Assembly (NCBI RefSeq): GCF_016919385.1
Contig: NZ_CP070351.1
Span: 3,348,001-3,412,000 of the forward strand
Length of the DNA stretch: 64,000 nt
Direction: 5' to 3'
From: Gordonia sp. PDNC005
Lineage (GTDB): Bacteria; Actinomycetota; Actinomycetes; Mycobacteriales; Mycobacteriaceae
Numbering within the stretch: position 1 is the first letter of the stretch; the number at the start of each line of letters is the position of its first letter. A program made the translations under genes and the position numbers. The notes under the pieces were generated by a model. It saw only the letters and a list, made by a program, of their open reading frames with translations, ran no database searches and was not told where the DNA came from. Positions 15,405 through 25,577 of this stretch are shown here, one piece after another.

Positions 15405-16946
15405 CTAGGTTGCGCGGTAGACGGGCGTCGATTCGGTACGACCGCGGAGCGTCATCTCACGTAGCAGCGACCAATGTGCGGCCTCGCCGGGGGATGCGGC
15501 GTCGATCGCACGAGCCGACGCGACCGGACGGCGGGGATCGTCTTTGGCGACTTCGGAGAGTCGAGCGCTCTCATTGACCGGATCACCGATCACCGTGTAC
15601 TCGAATCTCTGGACGGCGCCCACGTTGCCTGCGACGACTGTCCCGTGGCTCACGCCGATGCCCGCCGTCAGTTCCGGAACGTCGGCGGCGAGGCCGTCGG
15701 CGATCTCCCGTGCCGCGGTGAGCGCTGCGGTTGCCGGCTCATCGAGTTCGACTGGTGCGCCGAAGATCGCGAGGACCGCATCGCCCTCGAACTTGTTGAC
15801 CAGACCACGGTTGCGTTCAGTGGCGTCGACGATGACCGCGAAGAACCTGTTGAGCAGGGCGACGACCTCGGTCGGTGAGCGCTTCTCGGCGATCGTCGTC
15901 GACCCGATCACGTCGACGAAAACCACGGCGACGACCTGCTCGGTTCCACCGAGCTCCGGGTCGCTGCGCAGAGCGGCGGCGGCGACGTCACGCCCGACAT
16001 GCCGTCCGAACAGGTCTCGCAGTCGCTCCTGCTCCCGCAGCCCCGAGACCATGGTGTTGAAGCCGTACTGCAGTTCGCCGAGCTCGGAGCCGTCGTAGAC
16101 GACGAGGTCGACGTCTCGATCGACTGCGCCGTTGCGGACGTGTGCCATCCCTGCACGCACACTCTGAAGCGGCCCGGTGATGCTCCAGACGAACAGCGAC
16201 GTGGTCAGCAGGCCGACCGCCCCCGCGATCACCGCGAGCACTGTGACAGAGATGAGCACGCTGGTGCTGCTCGTCTCGCCGCGGATCGCGCCGAACAGGA
16301 CGACGAACGTGATGCCGAGCAGCGGCACGCCCGTGCCGATGAACCAACTGGTGAAGGCGCGGGACCGGACCGTGCCGCCGCGCATGCCGAGGCCGGCCTG
16401 CATCATCCTCGCCCACACCGGTCGCAGCAGGATCTCGGTGAACAGACTCGCGATCGACACCACGACGAGTCCGCACATCAGGATGATCAGGACCGTCTTG
16501 GGGATCAGTTCGGGATCGGCGAGCCCGTACAGCAGGCCGAGGACACCCGCGCCGCCGATCCACAGCACACCTTGCAGGAGGACGAGTCGGCGCTGAGCAC
16601 GGCGTGCCCTCTTGGCGTCGTCGCGAGACGGGACCTCCCCGTCGATCGACCACCGGACCGCTTTGACGGTCGACGCCGTTCCGACGACCACACCGAGCAG
16701 CAGGGCCACTCCGATGTAGACCGGCACCGCTACGAAGTTGATCAGCACCAGATCACGCCGTAGGAACGACGGCTCCGGGATGCCGAACAGCACCAGGCAG
16801 ATCGCGATCACGATGCCGATCACGTTCGCCGTGACGATCGCGATGGTGAGGAACGTCTGGATCCGCACTCGTTGGCTGCGGCTCGACTGGTCAGCCGAAC
16901 CGAGCAGAACCGAACCGTAGTCTCTGCTGATCCCCGGCATCCTCAT
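15405..16946 (-). CDS. Membrane class III adenylate/guanylate cyclase with HAMP domain
   Basis: 513 aa. Six TM helices span residues 30-275 (for example FLTIAIVTANVIGIVIAICL and TVLIILMCGLVVVSIASLF). A HAMP linker follows (GPLQSVRAGMAHVRNG; YDGSELGELQYGFNTM), then a C-terminal cyclase domain. Catalytic motifs: VVFVDVIGSTTIAEK with metal-binding Asp, NKFEGDAVLAIFGAP with the Lys and second Asp, and YTVIGDPVNESARLSE. The layout matches the Rv1318c-Rv1320c/Rv3645 cyclases of M. tuberculosis. The gene begins 19 nt after purA, but TAGAGT 6 nt before the ATG suggests its own leaderless promoter. Confidence 0.92.
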   Translation of the reverse strand: MRMPGISRDYGSVLLGSADQSSRSQRVRIQTFLTIAIVTANVIGIVIAICLVLFGIPEPSFLRRDLVLINFVAVPVYIGVALLLGVVVGTASTVKAVRWSIDGEVPSRDDAKRARRAQRRLVLLQGVLWIGGAGVLGLLYGLADPELIPKTVLIILMCGLVVVSIASLFTEILLRPVWARMMQAGLGMRGGTVRSRAFTSWFIGTGVPLLGITFVVLFGAIRGETSSTSVLISVTVLAVIAGAVGLLTTSLFVWSITGPLQSVRAGMAHVRNGAVDRDVDLVVYDGSELGELQYGFNTMVSGLREQERLRDLFGRHVGRDVAAAALRSDPELGGTEQVVAVVFVDVIGSTTIAEKRSPTEVVALLNRFFAVIVDATERNRGLVNKFEGDAVLAIFGAPVELDEPATAALTAAREIADGLAADVPELTAGIGVSHGTVVAGNVGAVQRFEYTVIGDPVNESARLSEVAKDDPRRPVASARAIDAASPGEAAHWSLLREMTLRGRTESTPVYRAT

Positions 16947-16952
16947 GAGAGG

Positions 16953-16958
16953 ACTCTA
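16953..16958 (-). promoter_or_regulatory. -10 element, leaderless cyclase promoter
   Basis: TAGAGT-CCTCTC-ATG on the minus strand. The promoter would sit in the short gap after purA and let the cyclase be expressed independently. Confidence 0.45.
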
Positions 16959-16965
16959 ACGATCC

Positions 16966-18276
<1,311 letters not shown>

Positions 18277-18364
18277 CTACCCTATCGGGTCGAGGGCCGC
18301 GAGCGCCTACTGGTCGCCGAGTGTCTTCAGCGGCGAGTCCACGGGCGTGGCGTGAGCCGCTGGT

Positions 18365-18370
18365 TAGGCT
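18365..18370 (+). promoter_or_regulatory. -10 element, leaderless promoter of Rv0358-like gene
   Basis: TAGGCT, then GGTCGA, then GTG 18377. No Shine-Dalgarno sequence precedes the start, so a leaderless transcript is likely. Confidence 0.55.
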
Positions 18371-18376
18371 GGTCGA

Positions 18377-19018
18377 GTGGCAGCAACACATCTCACGCCG
18401 TCGAGGTCGGAAGACGGTGGCCTCACAGCGGCCCAACTTGTCGCGGATGCCCTGACCGACGCCGACCTGACGCGCCTCATCGTGTCGCCTCCGGCCGCGG
18501 CCGAATCCGGCGTCGACCCGGACGTCTTTCTGTCTCAGGTGGTGGCGGCGCTGATGAAGAACGACCGTCTCGACGTCGAGATCGCCTACATCGCACCGCA
18601 TTCGACACCTGCGACCAAGGTGTACGGCCTCAAGCACGGCGCCAGGGCGATCGCTCTCGCCGAGTCCGGCGTGGCCCGGACGCTCCCCTTGATCCGCGAC
18701 GACGCCGCCACCGTGCTCGTCGGACGGGCGCGGCATCTGGGTGCGGAGGGCGCACGACTGCACGGCGAGACGTACGTGGATTCGCATCGCCTGTTCAACG
18801 GGGAGGCGACAGCCGTCGAGATCGAGCCCACCGTTGACGAGCCAGGGGTCCGCGGGCGTGTCGCACGCAGGCTGCCGGGCGGCTGGCACGCCGGGCGCGC
18901 CGTCCAGACGGGCGGGACCAACGTGGTCGTCGAACGTGAAGGTGTGCTCACCGAGCGGGTGGTGAAGCGGTCGACCTTCTACCGCCATCACATCGACTGG
19001 AAGCTGGTCGCGACGTGA
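18377..19018 (+). CDS. Conserved protein, Rv0358-like
   Basis: 213-aa soluble protein found beside purA in Mycobacteriales. No catalytic motif is clear. The N-terminal half (VDPDVFLSQVVAALMKNDRLDVEIAYI) is followed by a domain with RGRVARRLPGGWHAGRAVQTGGTNVVVEREGV and ends in RVVKRSTFYRHHIDWKLVAT. Leaderless start GTG 18377. Its TGA overlaps the GTG of the M50 protease gene (GTGA), the same pair as Rv0358-Rv0359, so a joint function is plausible. Function unknown. Confidence 0.88.
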   Translation: MAATHLTPSRSEDGGLTAAQLVADALTDADLTRLIVSPPAAAESGVDPDVFLSQVVAALMKNDRLDVEIAYIAPHSTPATKVYGLKHGARAIALAESGVARTLPLIRDDAATVLVGRARHLGAEGARLHGETYVDSHRLFNGEATAVEIEPTVDEPGVRGRVARRLPGGWHAGRAVQTGGTNVVVEREGVLTERVVKRSTFYRHHIDWKLVAT

Positions 19019-19800
19019 CGACACCCACCGCTGCTGCACTGAAGTCGGTCCGTCCCGGACCGGTGTTCCTCGGCTTGTGCGCGGCGTTCGGACTCGGCGT
19101 CTACCTGTTGATCGACTCCGGCGAGGACGACAGCGCGACCGCGGCTGTCGGCGCCGTGTTGCTCGTGTTGAGCGGATGGGTGATCTCGCTGTCGCTGCAC
19201 GAGTTCGCTCACGCGTTCACCGCATTCCGGTTCGGCGACCGCTCGGCGGAGCTCCGCGGGTACCTGACGTTGAATCCGCTGAAGTACACCCACCCGGCCA
19301 TGTCGATCGGGTTCCCGCTGTTGATCATCGCGCTCGGCGGCATCGGCTTCCCCGGCGGAGCGGTCTACGTGAACGAGGCCGGCTTCACCCCGGAACAGCG
19401 GACCAAGGTGTCGCTCGCGGGTCCTGCGGCGAACCTGTTGATCGGCCTGGTGCTGTGTGCGGTCCTGGTGGGGCTCGCCCCCGGCGACGACCTCGCAGGC
19501 CTGAATCTGTACTCGGCGCTGGCACTGTTGGCATTCCTGCAGTTCACGGCAGTTCTGCTGAACATGCTGCCAGTCCCCGGGCTCGACGGTTTCGGCGCGA
19601 TCGAGCCGTACCTCTCGCACGAGACACGCCGCTCGGTCGCCAAGGTCGCACCGTTCGGATTTCTGATCGTGTTCGTCCTGCTCTACATCCCCGTACTGAA
19701 CAGGACGTTCTTCAACATCGTGTACACGGTGATGGACACCTTCGGCATCGACTCGCCGTTCATCAGCTACGGCTGGGCGTTGTTCGAATTCTGGCGGTAA
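19015..19800 (+). CDS. Site-2-protease-family (M50) membrane metallopeptidase, Rv0359-like
   Basis: 261-aa polytopic protein. The zinc motif HEFAH (His62, Glu63, His66) sits in a TM helix (LSLHEFAHAFTAFRFGD), and the second metal site is NMLPVPGLDGFGAIEPYL, equivalent to the NPDG motif. About six TM helices are apparent. Such compact S2Ps cut TM segments of anti-sigma factors or other membrane proteins; no partner is encoded nearby. The GTG start overlaps the upstream stop. The last 34 nt overlap the end of the convergent acyl-CoA ligase gene, which marks the edge of the accessory block. Confidence 0.9.
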   Translation: MTTPTAAALKSVRPGPVFLGLCAAFGLGVYLLIDSGEDDSATAAVGAVLLVLSGWVISLSLHEFAHAFTAFRFGDRSAELRGYLTLNPLKYTHPAMSIGFPLLIIALGGIGFPGGAVYVNEAGFTPEQRTKVSLAGPAANLLIGLVLCAVLVGLAPGDDLAGLNLYSALALLAFLQFTAVLLNMLPVPGLDGFGAIEPYLSHETRRSVAKVAPFGFLIVFVLLYIPVLNRTFFNIVYTVMDTFGIDSPFISYGWALFEFWR

Positions 19801-21407
19801 CGCTCCACCAGCGTTCGCCTCAGCAGCTTCCCGGCGGCGGTACGGGGCAGATCGTCGACGAAGTGCACCTCGCGCGGCGTCTTGTACCGCGCCAGGTTCT
19901 GCTTCACATGAGCTCGGATCTCGTCTGCGGTCACGGTGGATCCGGCTCCGCGGACGACAACGGCCACCAGCCGCTGACCGAACTCGTCGTCGGGCGTTCC
20001 GACGACGGCCGCGTCGAGCACGTCGTCGTGCGCGAGGATCAGGTCCTCGACTTCGCCGGGGTACACGTTCTCTCCGCCGGACACGATCATGTCGTCGTCC
20101 CGACCGTCGACGAACAGTCTGCCGTCGGCGTCCCAGTGACCGCGGTCGCCGGTGGCAAGCAGCCCGTCGATGCGGTCTTTCGTCCCGCCGCCGGTGTAGC
20201 CGTCGAAGGCGAGAGCACTCCCCGCGTGAATCGATCCGACCCGTCCGGGTTCGCTGATCACCCTGGCATTCTCGTCGTAGATCCTGGTCCGGACGACGGA
20301 CGGCGGGCGGCCCGCGGTGGTCGGAGCCGCCGCGAGGTCCTCCGGTGTCGCGACCGAGACGACGCTGACCTCGCTCGACCCGTACAGGTTGTAGAGGACC
20401 GGGCCGAATCGGTCGAGCGCCGCGACCGCGACCGGCCCCGGGAGCAGGGAGCCCGCCGTGAAGATCACTTCGACGGTCGACGCGTCGAACCTCATGTGAT
20501 CGGGGACGGCGAGGAGTCGTTGAAGGATCGTCGGAACGAGGACGATCGACGTCGCACGGTGCCGCTCTATGAGCTCCCACAATTCGCCCGGCGATCGGCC
20601 CGCCGCAGGGACGATGGTGCTGCCGAGCGACATCGAGTAGAGGACCTGGCTCAGCCCTGTGCCGTGGAACAGGGGCGCCGCGCACACCACGACTCCGCAG
20701 CGTGGGAGCGGAATCCGCTCGATGAGACCGGCCGCGTCGAGAGGATTGCGAACACTGCGTTCGGCACCCTTCGGAAGCCCGGTGGTACCGCCGGTGAGCA
20801 GCACCATCGAGCCCGGACGCTTCGGGCGCGGCGCGGGCGTCGATCTGACGCCCTCCGCGATGAGGTCGGCGACGCTCTCCTCACCTGGGACGCCGCCGTT
20901 CACGACGACCCGGTCCGTCACCTCGCACATCTCGGCGATCGTGGAGAACTCGGCGTCGTACGCCAGCAGGGTGACGTGCTCGCGCGCCACGATGTCGGCC
21001 ACTTGAGGTCCGGCCATCGCAGTGTTCAGCAGGACCACCCTCGCGCCCGTCTTGGACGCCGCGATCATCGCTTGCATGGACCCGATGCCGTCCCGGCACA
21101 GGACTCCGACGGTGCGTCCTTGTGTGCACCCGCGTGTTACGAGCGACGCGGCGAGCGCCGACGACGCCGCGTCGAGCTCGGCGTAGCTGATAGATCGGTC
21201 ACCGTCGATCACCGCGATCCGATCCGGGTACCGACGGGCACTCGAGGCGACCGGTGTGGCGAGTGGGCCGATGGTCCGCATGTCGATGACCGAGGCCAGT
21301 GCGTGGTCCGGCCGGGTGACGTCGGCGACTCCGGATCGGGCCACGACCAGCGCGGATCGTACGGTTCGCGCAGCAGTGTCCAGGAGGTCTGCCACTCGAG
21401 TCAGCAT
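19767..21407 (-). CDS. Acyl-CoA/fatty-acid ligase (AMP-binding, FadD13-like)
   Basis: 546-aa adenylate-forming enzyme that activates a carboxylic acid to its CoA thioester. Motifs: LLTGGTTGLPKGAERS (ATP loop), LYNLYGSSEVSVVS (A5), LLATGDRGHWDADGRLFVDGR (A7-A8), DDMIVSGGENVYPGEVED and the catalytic Lys in PRTAAGKLLRRTL. The start overlaps the SDR stop by 7 nt. An SDR-FadD pair beside an oxygenase recalls the mymA operon (Rv3085 and fadD13) of M. tuberculosis, though sequence identity was not measured. As last gene of the operon it probably activates the oxidised product or the substrate acid. Confidence 0.9.
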   Translation of the reverse strand: MLTRVADLLDTAARTVRSALVVARSGVADVTRPDHALASVIDMRTIGPLATPVASSARRYPDRIAVIDGDRSISYAELDAASSALAASLVTRGCTQGRTVGVLCRDGIGSMQAMIAASKTGARVVLLNTAMAGPQVADIVAREHVTLLAYDAEFSTIAEMCEVTDRVVVNGGVPGEESVADLIAEGVRSTPAPRPKRPGSMVLLTGGTTGLPKGAERSVRNPLDAAGLIERIPLPRCGVVVCAAPLFHGTGLSQVLYSMSLGSTIVPAAGRSPGELWELIERHRATSIVLVPTILQRLLAVPDHMRFDASTVEVIFTAGSLLPGPVAVAALDRFGPVLYNLYGSSEVSVVSVATPEDLAAAPTTAGRPPSVVRTRIYDENARVISEPGRVGSIHAGSALAFDGYTGGGTKDRIDGLLATGDRGHWDADGRLFVDGRDDDMIVSGGENVYPGEVEDLILAHDDVLDAAVVGTPDDEFGQRLVAVVVRGAGSTVTADEIRAHVKQNLARYKTPREVHFVDDLPRTAAGKLLRRTLVERYRQNSNNAQP

Positions 21408-22252
21408 CCCGCTCCCCTGCCCGTGGCACGCTCCTCGTACGCGCGGCGTTCTGAAACGCCCGCCGAGTCGAGAATCTGATGGTCCGCGCCCAACCGTCTG
21501 AGCATGCCGTCGCCGACGCGCGTGGGCAGTACCGAGTGCAATGTGTTCATTGACCCCAACCAGTTCGGAACGGTGACGTGCCTGCTCCGGTGCCGCACAC
21601 CATCGACGATCGCGGTCGCGACCTCGATCGGCTCCAAGGTCCGCAACAGCCGGTGCTGGGGAACGCCGGAGGCGAGGTCGGTGTTGACCAGACTCGGCAT
21701 GACGCAGGTGAATACGACTCCGGAGTCAGCATATTCGCGCGCGAGCGTGTCGGTGAGCCCCACGACGGCGAATTTGGTGGCGCTGTACGTCGCCACTCCC
21801 GGATAGCCGATCCGGCCTGCCGCCGACGCTACGTTCACGACGGCCCCGGTACCGCGGGGTGTCATTCGCCGCAGCGCCGCCTGGCAACCATGGACCACAC
21901 CTTCGACGTTGATCGCGAGCTGCCTGCGGACCGACGCTGCGGACTCGTCGACGAACGCGGTGATCGGCATGATGCCGGCGTTGTTGACCACCACGTCCAC
22001 GGGACCGGCATCGTGCTCCGCGCGGTCGAACACGTCATCCACCTCGTCGGGGTCGGTGACGTCCAGACGGTACGAGAACCCGTGGCCGGTCCCGAGTTCC
22101 CCTGTCAGTGCCTGCGCCGCCTCGTGGTCGATGTCGGTCGCGACGACACGTGCGCCGTGAGCGGCGAACACACGGGCGGTCGCCGAGCCGATGCCTCCCG
22201 CCGCTCCGGTGATCAGTACAGTCCTGCCCGCCAGTTCGAGTGTTCGCTTCAC
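21401..22252 (-). CDS. Short-chain dehydrogenase/reductase (SadH/Rv3085-like)
   Basis: 283-aa classical SDR. Cofactor fold VLITGAAGGIGSATARVFAA with an Asp after the second strand (VVATDIDHE), favouring NAD; NNAGIM; VVNVASAAGRIGYPGVATYSATKFAVVGLTD with the Ser-Tyr-Lys active site; and a C-terminal extension past residue 230 as in the SadH group. The GTG start at 22252 overlaps the stop of the ferredoxin-reductase fusion (GTGA). It is probably an alcohol or aldehyde oxidation step in the same pathway as the diiron oxygenase and CoA ligase. Confidence 0.9.
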   Translation of the reverse strand: MKRTLELAGRTVLITGAAGGIGSATARVFAAHGARVVATDIDHEAAQALTGELGTGHGFSYRLDVTDPDEVDDVFDRAEHDAGPVDVVVNNAGIMPITAFVDESAASVRRQLAINVEGVVHGCQAALRRMTPRGTGAVVNVASAAGRIGYPGVATYSATKFAVVGLTDTLAREYADSGVVFTCVMPSLVNTDLASGVPQHRLLRTLEPIEVATAIVDGVRHRSRHVTVPNWLGSMNTLHSVLPTRVGDGMLRRLGADHQILDSAGVSERRAYEERATGRGAGC

Positions 22253-23724
22253 CGTATCGCCGCCTGTCGAGTACGCAGGAGCCGTCGCCTGGGAGGCGTC
22301 GCCGCGCCGAGCCTCCCGGTCCGGTGGTCGTCGATGAGCGCGGTGACCGTCTCGGCGGCGCAGGCCCGGTTGGATCCGATGACACCCTGCGCTCCTCGTT
22401 TTGTCCACCCGACGCAATACAGACCCAGGACGGTCTCGCCTGCGGCGTCGATCACCCGTCCGCCGCGGTTGCCGACGGTCCGCGTCGCGGAGTCGAGGTC
22501 GACACCGTCGACGGGCGTCCCGACGAATCCGATCGCACGGATCACGAGCTCGGCATCGATGGTGCCGCTGTCGGTGCACACTCCCGTGACGGCACGGTCG
22601 CCGACGAACCCGGTGACCGAGGTGTGGAAACGCAACGTCACCCGTCGTCCGGATCTCGGCTGTACGCGAGCGGCGTCACCGAGGATTCCGAGAACTCGAC
22701 GCATCGCCGGGCCGTCGGACTCGTTCGGTGTCAGTTCGGCGGCAGACGCGTTCTCGACGACGAGGCCGACCTCGTCGAGGGCGGCGAGCTCGAGCAGTTC
22801 GCCGAGCGTGAACGACGCCTCCCGCGGACCACGACGACCGAGCACCACCACTTCCGAGATCATGCTCGAGGCGAGGGCCTGCTCGACGCGAGCGGTGAGG
22901 AGCCCGCGCGCAGTCCGTCGGCCGGCGACGAGCATACGCGCCGAGTCGAGCGCCACGTTCCCGTTGCCTATCACGACTGCTCGCGCGGACCCCATGGGCG
23001 GGCCGTCGTGGTTCTCGTCAGGGTGCCCGTTGTACCAGTTGGCGAAGCTCATCGCGCCGATCACACCTACGAGATCCTCGCCGTCGACGTTCAGGGATCG
23101 CTCTCCGTGAGCCCCATGGGCGAGGACCACCGCCTGATGGCGTCGGCGCAGTTCGGCGAGGCTTAGGTCGACTCCCACCTCGACTCCGCTGTGCAGAGCG
23201 AATCGTGCGGCCTTTGACGGAGGGAACACGAACTGCTCGGTCACCCGTTTGGTCTCCGGATGATCCGGAGCCACCCCGAAGCGCACCAGTCCGTACGGTT
23301 CATCGAGCCGCTCGTACATGTCGACCACAACGCCGGGGTGGTGCAACAGTTCCTTAGCGGTGTAGAAGCCTGCGGCACCTGCTCCGACTACCGCCACCCG
23401 CAGCGGGTCACGTGAGGTGACTGTCGGCTCTGGAGCCGTGCTGACGGAGAACACCGGCGACAGTGTGTCGTCGGCCCCGTAGTGGTCGGCGTTGATCGCG
23501 ACATATGGTTCGGAGGCGGGGCCGAGTGCTCGATCGGACACGATCGCGTTGACGGGACACGCGTCCGCGCACGCTCCGCAGTCGATGCAGACTCGAGGAT
23601 CGATGTACAGCATGTCGCTGGTGGCGAAACCCGGTTCGCCGGGTGCCGGGTGGATGCAGCCGACCGGACAGGCGGCGACACACGCCGCGTCCGCACAGCA
23701 GTTCTGGGTGATCAGATACGGCAT
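22249..23724 (-). CDS. fprB: Ferredoxin-ferredoxin/NADP reductase fusion (FprB-like)
   Basis: 491 aa. Residues 1-75 form a two-cluster ferredoxin: C9, C10, C15, C19 and C23 (NCCADAACVAACPVGC), then CIDCGACADACPVNAI. From about residue 108 an adrenodoxin-reductase-type flavoprotein follows: VAVVGAGAAGFYTAKELL, EPYGLVRFGVAPDHPETK, VIGNGNVALDSARML, LGRRGPREASFT and GWTKRGAQGVIGSN. The fusion matches M. tuberculosis FprB in layout. It gives the operon a one-piece route from NAD(P)H to the diiron oxygenase encoded two genes upstream. From memory, Rv0885 next to fprB (Rv0886) is an AurF-like protein, so the pairing recurs. Start ATG 23724 after AGGA. Confidence 0.92.
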   Translation of the reverse strand: MPYLITQNCCADAACVAACPVGCIHPAPGEPGFATSDMLYIDPRVCIDCGACADACPVNAIVSDRALGPASEPYVAINADHYGADDTLSPVFSVSTAPEPTVTSRDPLRVAVVGAGAAGFYTAKELLHHPGVVVDMYERLDEPYGLVRFGVAPDHPETKRVTEQFVFPPSKAARFALHSGVEVGVDLSLAELRRRHQAVVLAHGAHGERSLNVDGEDLVGVIGAMSFANWYNGHPDENHDGPPMGSARAVVIGNGNVALDSARMLVAGRRTARGLLTARVEQALASSMISEVVVLGRRGPREASFTLGELLELAALDEVGLVVENASAAELTPNESDGPAMRRVLGILGDAARVQPRSGRRVTLRFHTSVTGFVGDRAVTGVCTDSGTIDAELVIRAIGFVGTPVDGVDLDSATRTVGNRGGRVIDAAGETVLGLYCVGWTKRGAQGVIGSNRACAAETVTALIDDHRTGRLGAATPPRRRLLRTRQAAIR

Positions 23725-23737
23725 CGAGCAATCCTGT

Positions 23738-24505
23738 TCAGTAGGGCATCGGATAGGGACTGGCACCGTCGCCCGCAACGTGGACACCGCCCCACGGGTC
23801 GCCGTCGACGAGCAGAGCAGGCACGGGCTCACTGCCCGGAGTGCTCAAGAGCACCGACTGCCGCAGACGTGTGTGAAGTGACGAGATCGCGGCGGACGGT
23901 TCGAGGCGGCCGGTCCAGACGACGGTATTCGCGACGGGTTGGTACTGCGCTAGGAGATGAGCGGTCACCGGATGGGCAACGCCGTTGTCGTCGATGACCG
24001 ATGCCGGGCCGTGATACTCGTCGTCGTCCTCGCGATCTCTGGCCGTCGTGAACTCGAAATCGGCGAGGCGTGGGCGTGGTGAACGGAGAGCTGCAAGCAA
24101 TGAACTCGGCGACGCCGCCCTCGCGTACTGGCCTTGAACATGACGTTTGACCTCGACGCGGGAGAATCGCGCATCGCGCATCGCCTCGATCGCGTCACCG
24201 ACGAACGCCACTTGACTGCCGAGCCTCATCGGGCCGATTTCGTCGACGATCCATCGGTTCGGTGCGCCGTTCTCGGCGATCCCCAGATACGCGGCCGGCC
24301 CATCGGCGACAGCACGCTTCGAGGCGACGACGATTCGCGCGCGAAAAGTCCGTCCGTCTGCGCTCGTCACGATCCAGCGGTCGGCGTCGGGATGGAACAC
24401 CTCGTCGACGACGTCGTCCACCACCACCGATCCGGCGACTCCTCGCTCACGCAGGCGTCGACCGGTGTCGGCTCCGACGGCCAGCACCTCACAGTCGACG
24501 CTCAT
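23738..24505 (-). CDS. DUF4873-like protein with flavin-monooxygenase-like N-terminus
   Basis: 255 aa. The N-terminal part (EVLAVGADTGRRLRERG, RWIVTSADGRTFRARIVVAS) looks like a piece of a Rossmann-fold monooxygenase but lacks a proper GxGxxG, so it probably does not bind FAD normally. The C-terminal part, EYHGPASVIDDNGVAHPV to TVVWTGRLEPS, fits DUF4873, a domain often attached to monooxygenases in mycobacteria. The TGA of the diiron oxygenase and this ATG overlap (TGATG). It sits between oxygenase and reductase, so a coupling or substrate-handling role is suggested. Function inferred only from place. Confidence 0.72.
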   Translation of the reverse strand: MSVDCEVLAVGADTGRRLRERGVAGSVVVDDVVDEVFHPDADRWIVTSADGRTFRARIVVASKRAVADGPAAYLGIAENGAPNRWIVDEIGPMRLGSQVAFVGDAIEAMRDARFSRVEVKRHVQGQYARAASPSSLLAALRSPRPRLADFEFTTARDREDDDEYHGPASVIDDNGVAHPVTAHLLAQYQPVANTVVWTGRLEPSAAISSLHTRLRQSVLLSTPGSEPVPALLVDGDPWGGVHVAGDGASPYPMPY

Positions 24506-25467
24506 CAGAGGAATCCGTGGCTGCGCCACAAGAGCCGGGAGATCGGATTGAGCAGACCGTTCTCGGTGAGGAACTCGTAGAGCCCTTCGAACGACTCCCG
24601 ACGCCTGGCTCGGACCTGTTCGTTGTTCCGCGCCTGCCGCATGGCCTCCCGAACCGGCAGCCCGCAGCGTCGGTAGACCTCTTTGTCGTAGTAGAGCCGC
24701 CGCAGGATGAAGGCGGCTCCTCCGTTCGCCGTCGCCACGAACTGCCGCTCCCACCAGGGGGCCCGCGCGATTCGCCTGCGCACGCCCTCTCTCGCATATC
24801 GAATGTGGCGGGCTTCTTCCGTCACGTGGATGCGGAACACCTGCAGCATGATCGGTTGGACGTCAGGATGCCGGGCGTTCTGCTTCTGGCTCTCGTCGAT
24901 CACCTCTTCGCCGCACAGTGCGGCGACCCACAGCATGAGGCCGCGGTACGCGAGTGGCATCGCCTGGACGGCGAGGGCTTCGCGGCGGGACAGGCGGTAC
25001 GGCAGCGCACCGATGGCGGACACCGCTCGCCCGAACATCACCATGTGACGCGTCTCGTCGCCGATCTCGGTGAGGGCGTAGTGCACGTTTCGCGATGTCG
25101 GGTCCTGGTGGAGCATCGCGCGCAGCAGTCCCTGGTTGAGGGTGTTCTCGAACCACACCGCGCGGGTCAGGGTGTTCGCCGCCTCCTGTCGAGACAACTC
25201 CACTCGCTGGCGATGTGTCATCGACTCCCAGAGCGGGGTGCCGTACAGCGACATCATCTCCGGCGGCAGATAGAACAGATCCGGATCCTGGGGCGCATCC
25301 CAATCGACGTCGATGTTCGAGTTGAAGGACCGACGCATCGACCCCTGGATGAGCCGATCTCCCAAGGCGTCGCGCCCCGCTGCGTTCGCTGCCGCAGAGG
25401 TCGCCCCTTCTGGGTCGAGCGCTTCAGGATTCAGCGATTCCGGCGCCGACGTTCTGGACGAGACCAT
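24505..25467 (-). CDS. AurF-like ferritin-fold diiron oxygenase
   Basis: 320-aa helical protein of the AurF/p-aminobenzoate N-oxygenase type. The Glu/His iron ligands appear in ExxxxxH and ExxH patterns: ENTLNQGLLRAMLH, LTEIGDETRHMVMFGRA and FRIHVTEEARHIRYAREG. Members oxidise amines, alkyl chains or fatty acids with O2 and two electrons. The substrate is unknown. I chose ATG 25467 because GGAG lies 8 nt upstream; GTG 25476 overlaps that site. First gene of a five-gene operon (oxygenase, DUF4873, FprB-like, SDR, CoA ligase) divergent from a TetR regulator. Confidence 0.85.
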   Translation of the reverse strand: MVSSRTSAPESLNPEALDPEGATSAAANAAGRDALGDRLIQGSMRRSFNSNIDVDWDAPQDPDLFYLPPEMMSLYGTPLWESMTHRQRVELSRQEAANTLTRAVWFENTLNQGLLRAMLHQDPTSRNVHYALTEIGDETRHMVMFGRAVSAIGALPYRLSRREALAVQAMPLAYRGLMLWVAALCGEEVIDESQKQNARHPDVQPIMLQVFRIHVTEEARHIRYAREGVRRRIARAPWWERQFVATANGGAAFILRRLYYDKEVYRRCGLPVREAMRQARNNEQVRARRRESFEGLYEFLTENGLLNPISRLLWRSHGFL

Positions 25468-25537
25468 GGCGAACACTCCTTCGTCTCCCTCGGGTGATCA
25501 CCCGAGGATTGATGTATGACTACCCTCACACAAGAGT

Positions 25538-25552
25538 AGACAATTACTGTCT
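25538..25552. promoter_or_regulatory. Candidate TetR operator between diiron oxygenase operon and tetR
   Basis: AGACA-ATTAC-TGTCT is a perfect 5-bp inverted repeat around a 5-nt centre in the 110-nt divergent gap, 14 nt before the tetR -10 element. Both promoters could be covered by one bound dimer. Confidence 0.45.
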
Positions 25553-25565
25553 TTTTGTCTCCACC

Positions 25566-25571
25566 TAAACT
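25566..25571 (+). promoter_or_regulatory. -10 element, leaderless tetR promoter
   Basis: TAAACT-CGAGGC-ATG (25578). TANNNT at 6 nt and no SD point to a leaderless mRNA. Confidence 0.55.
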
Positions 25572-25577
25572 CGAGGC

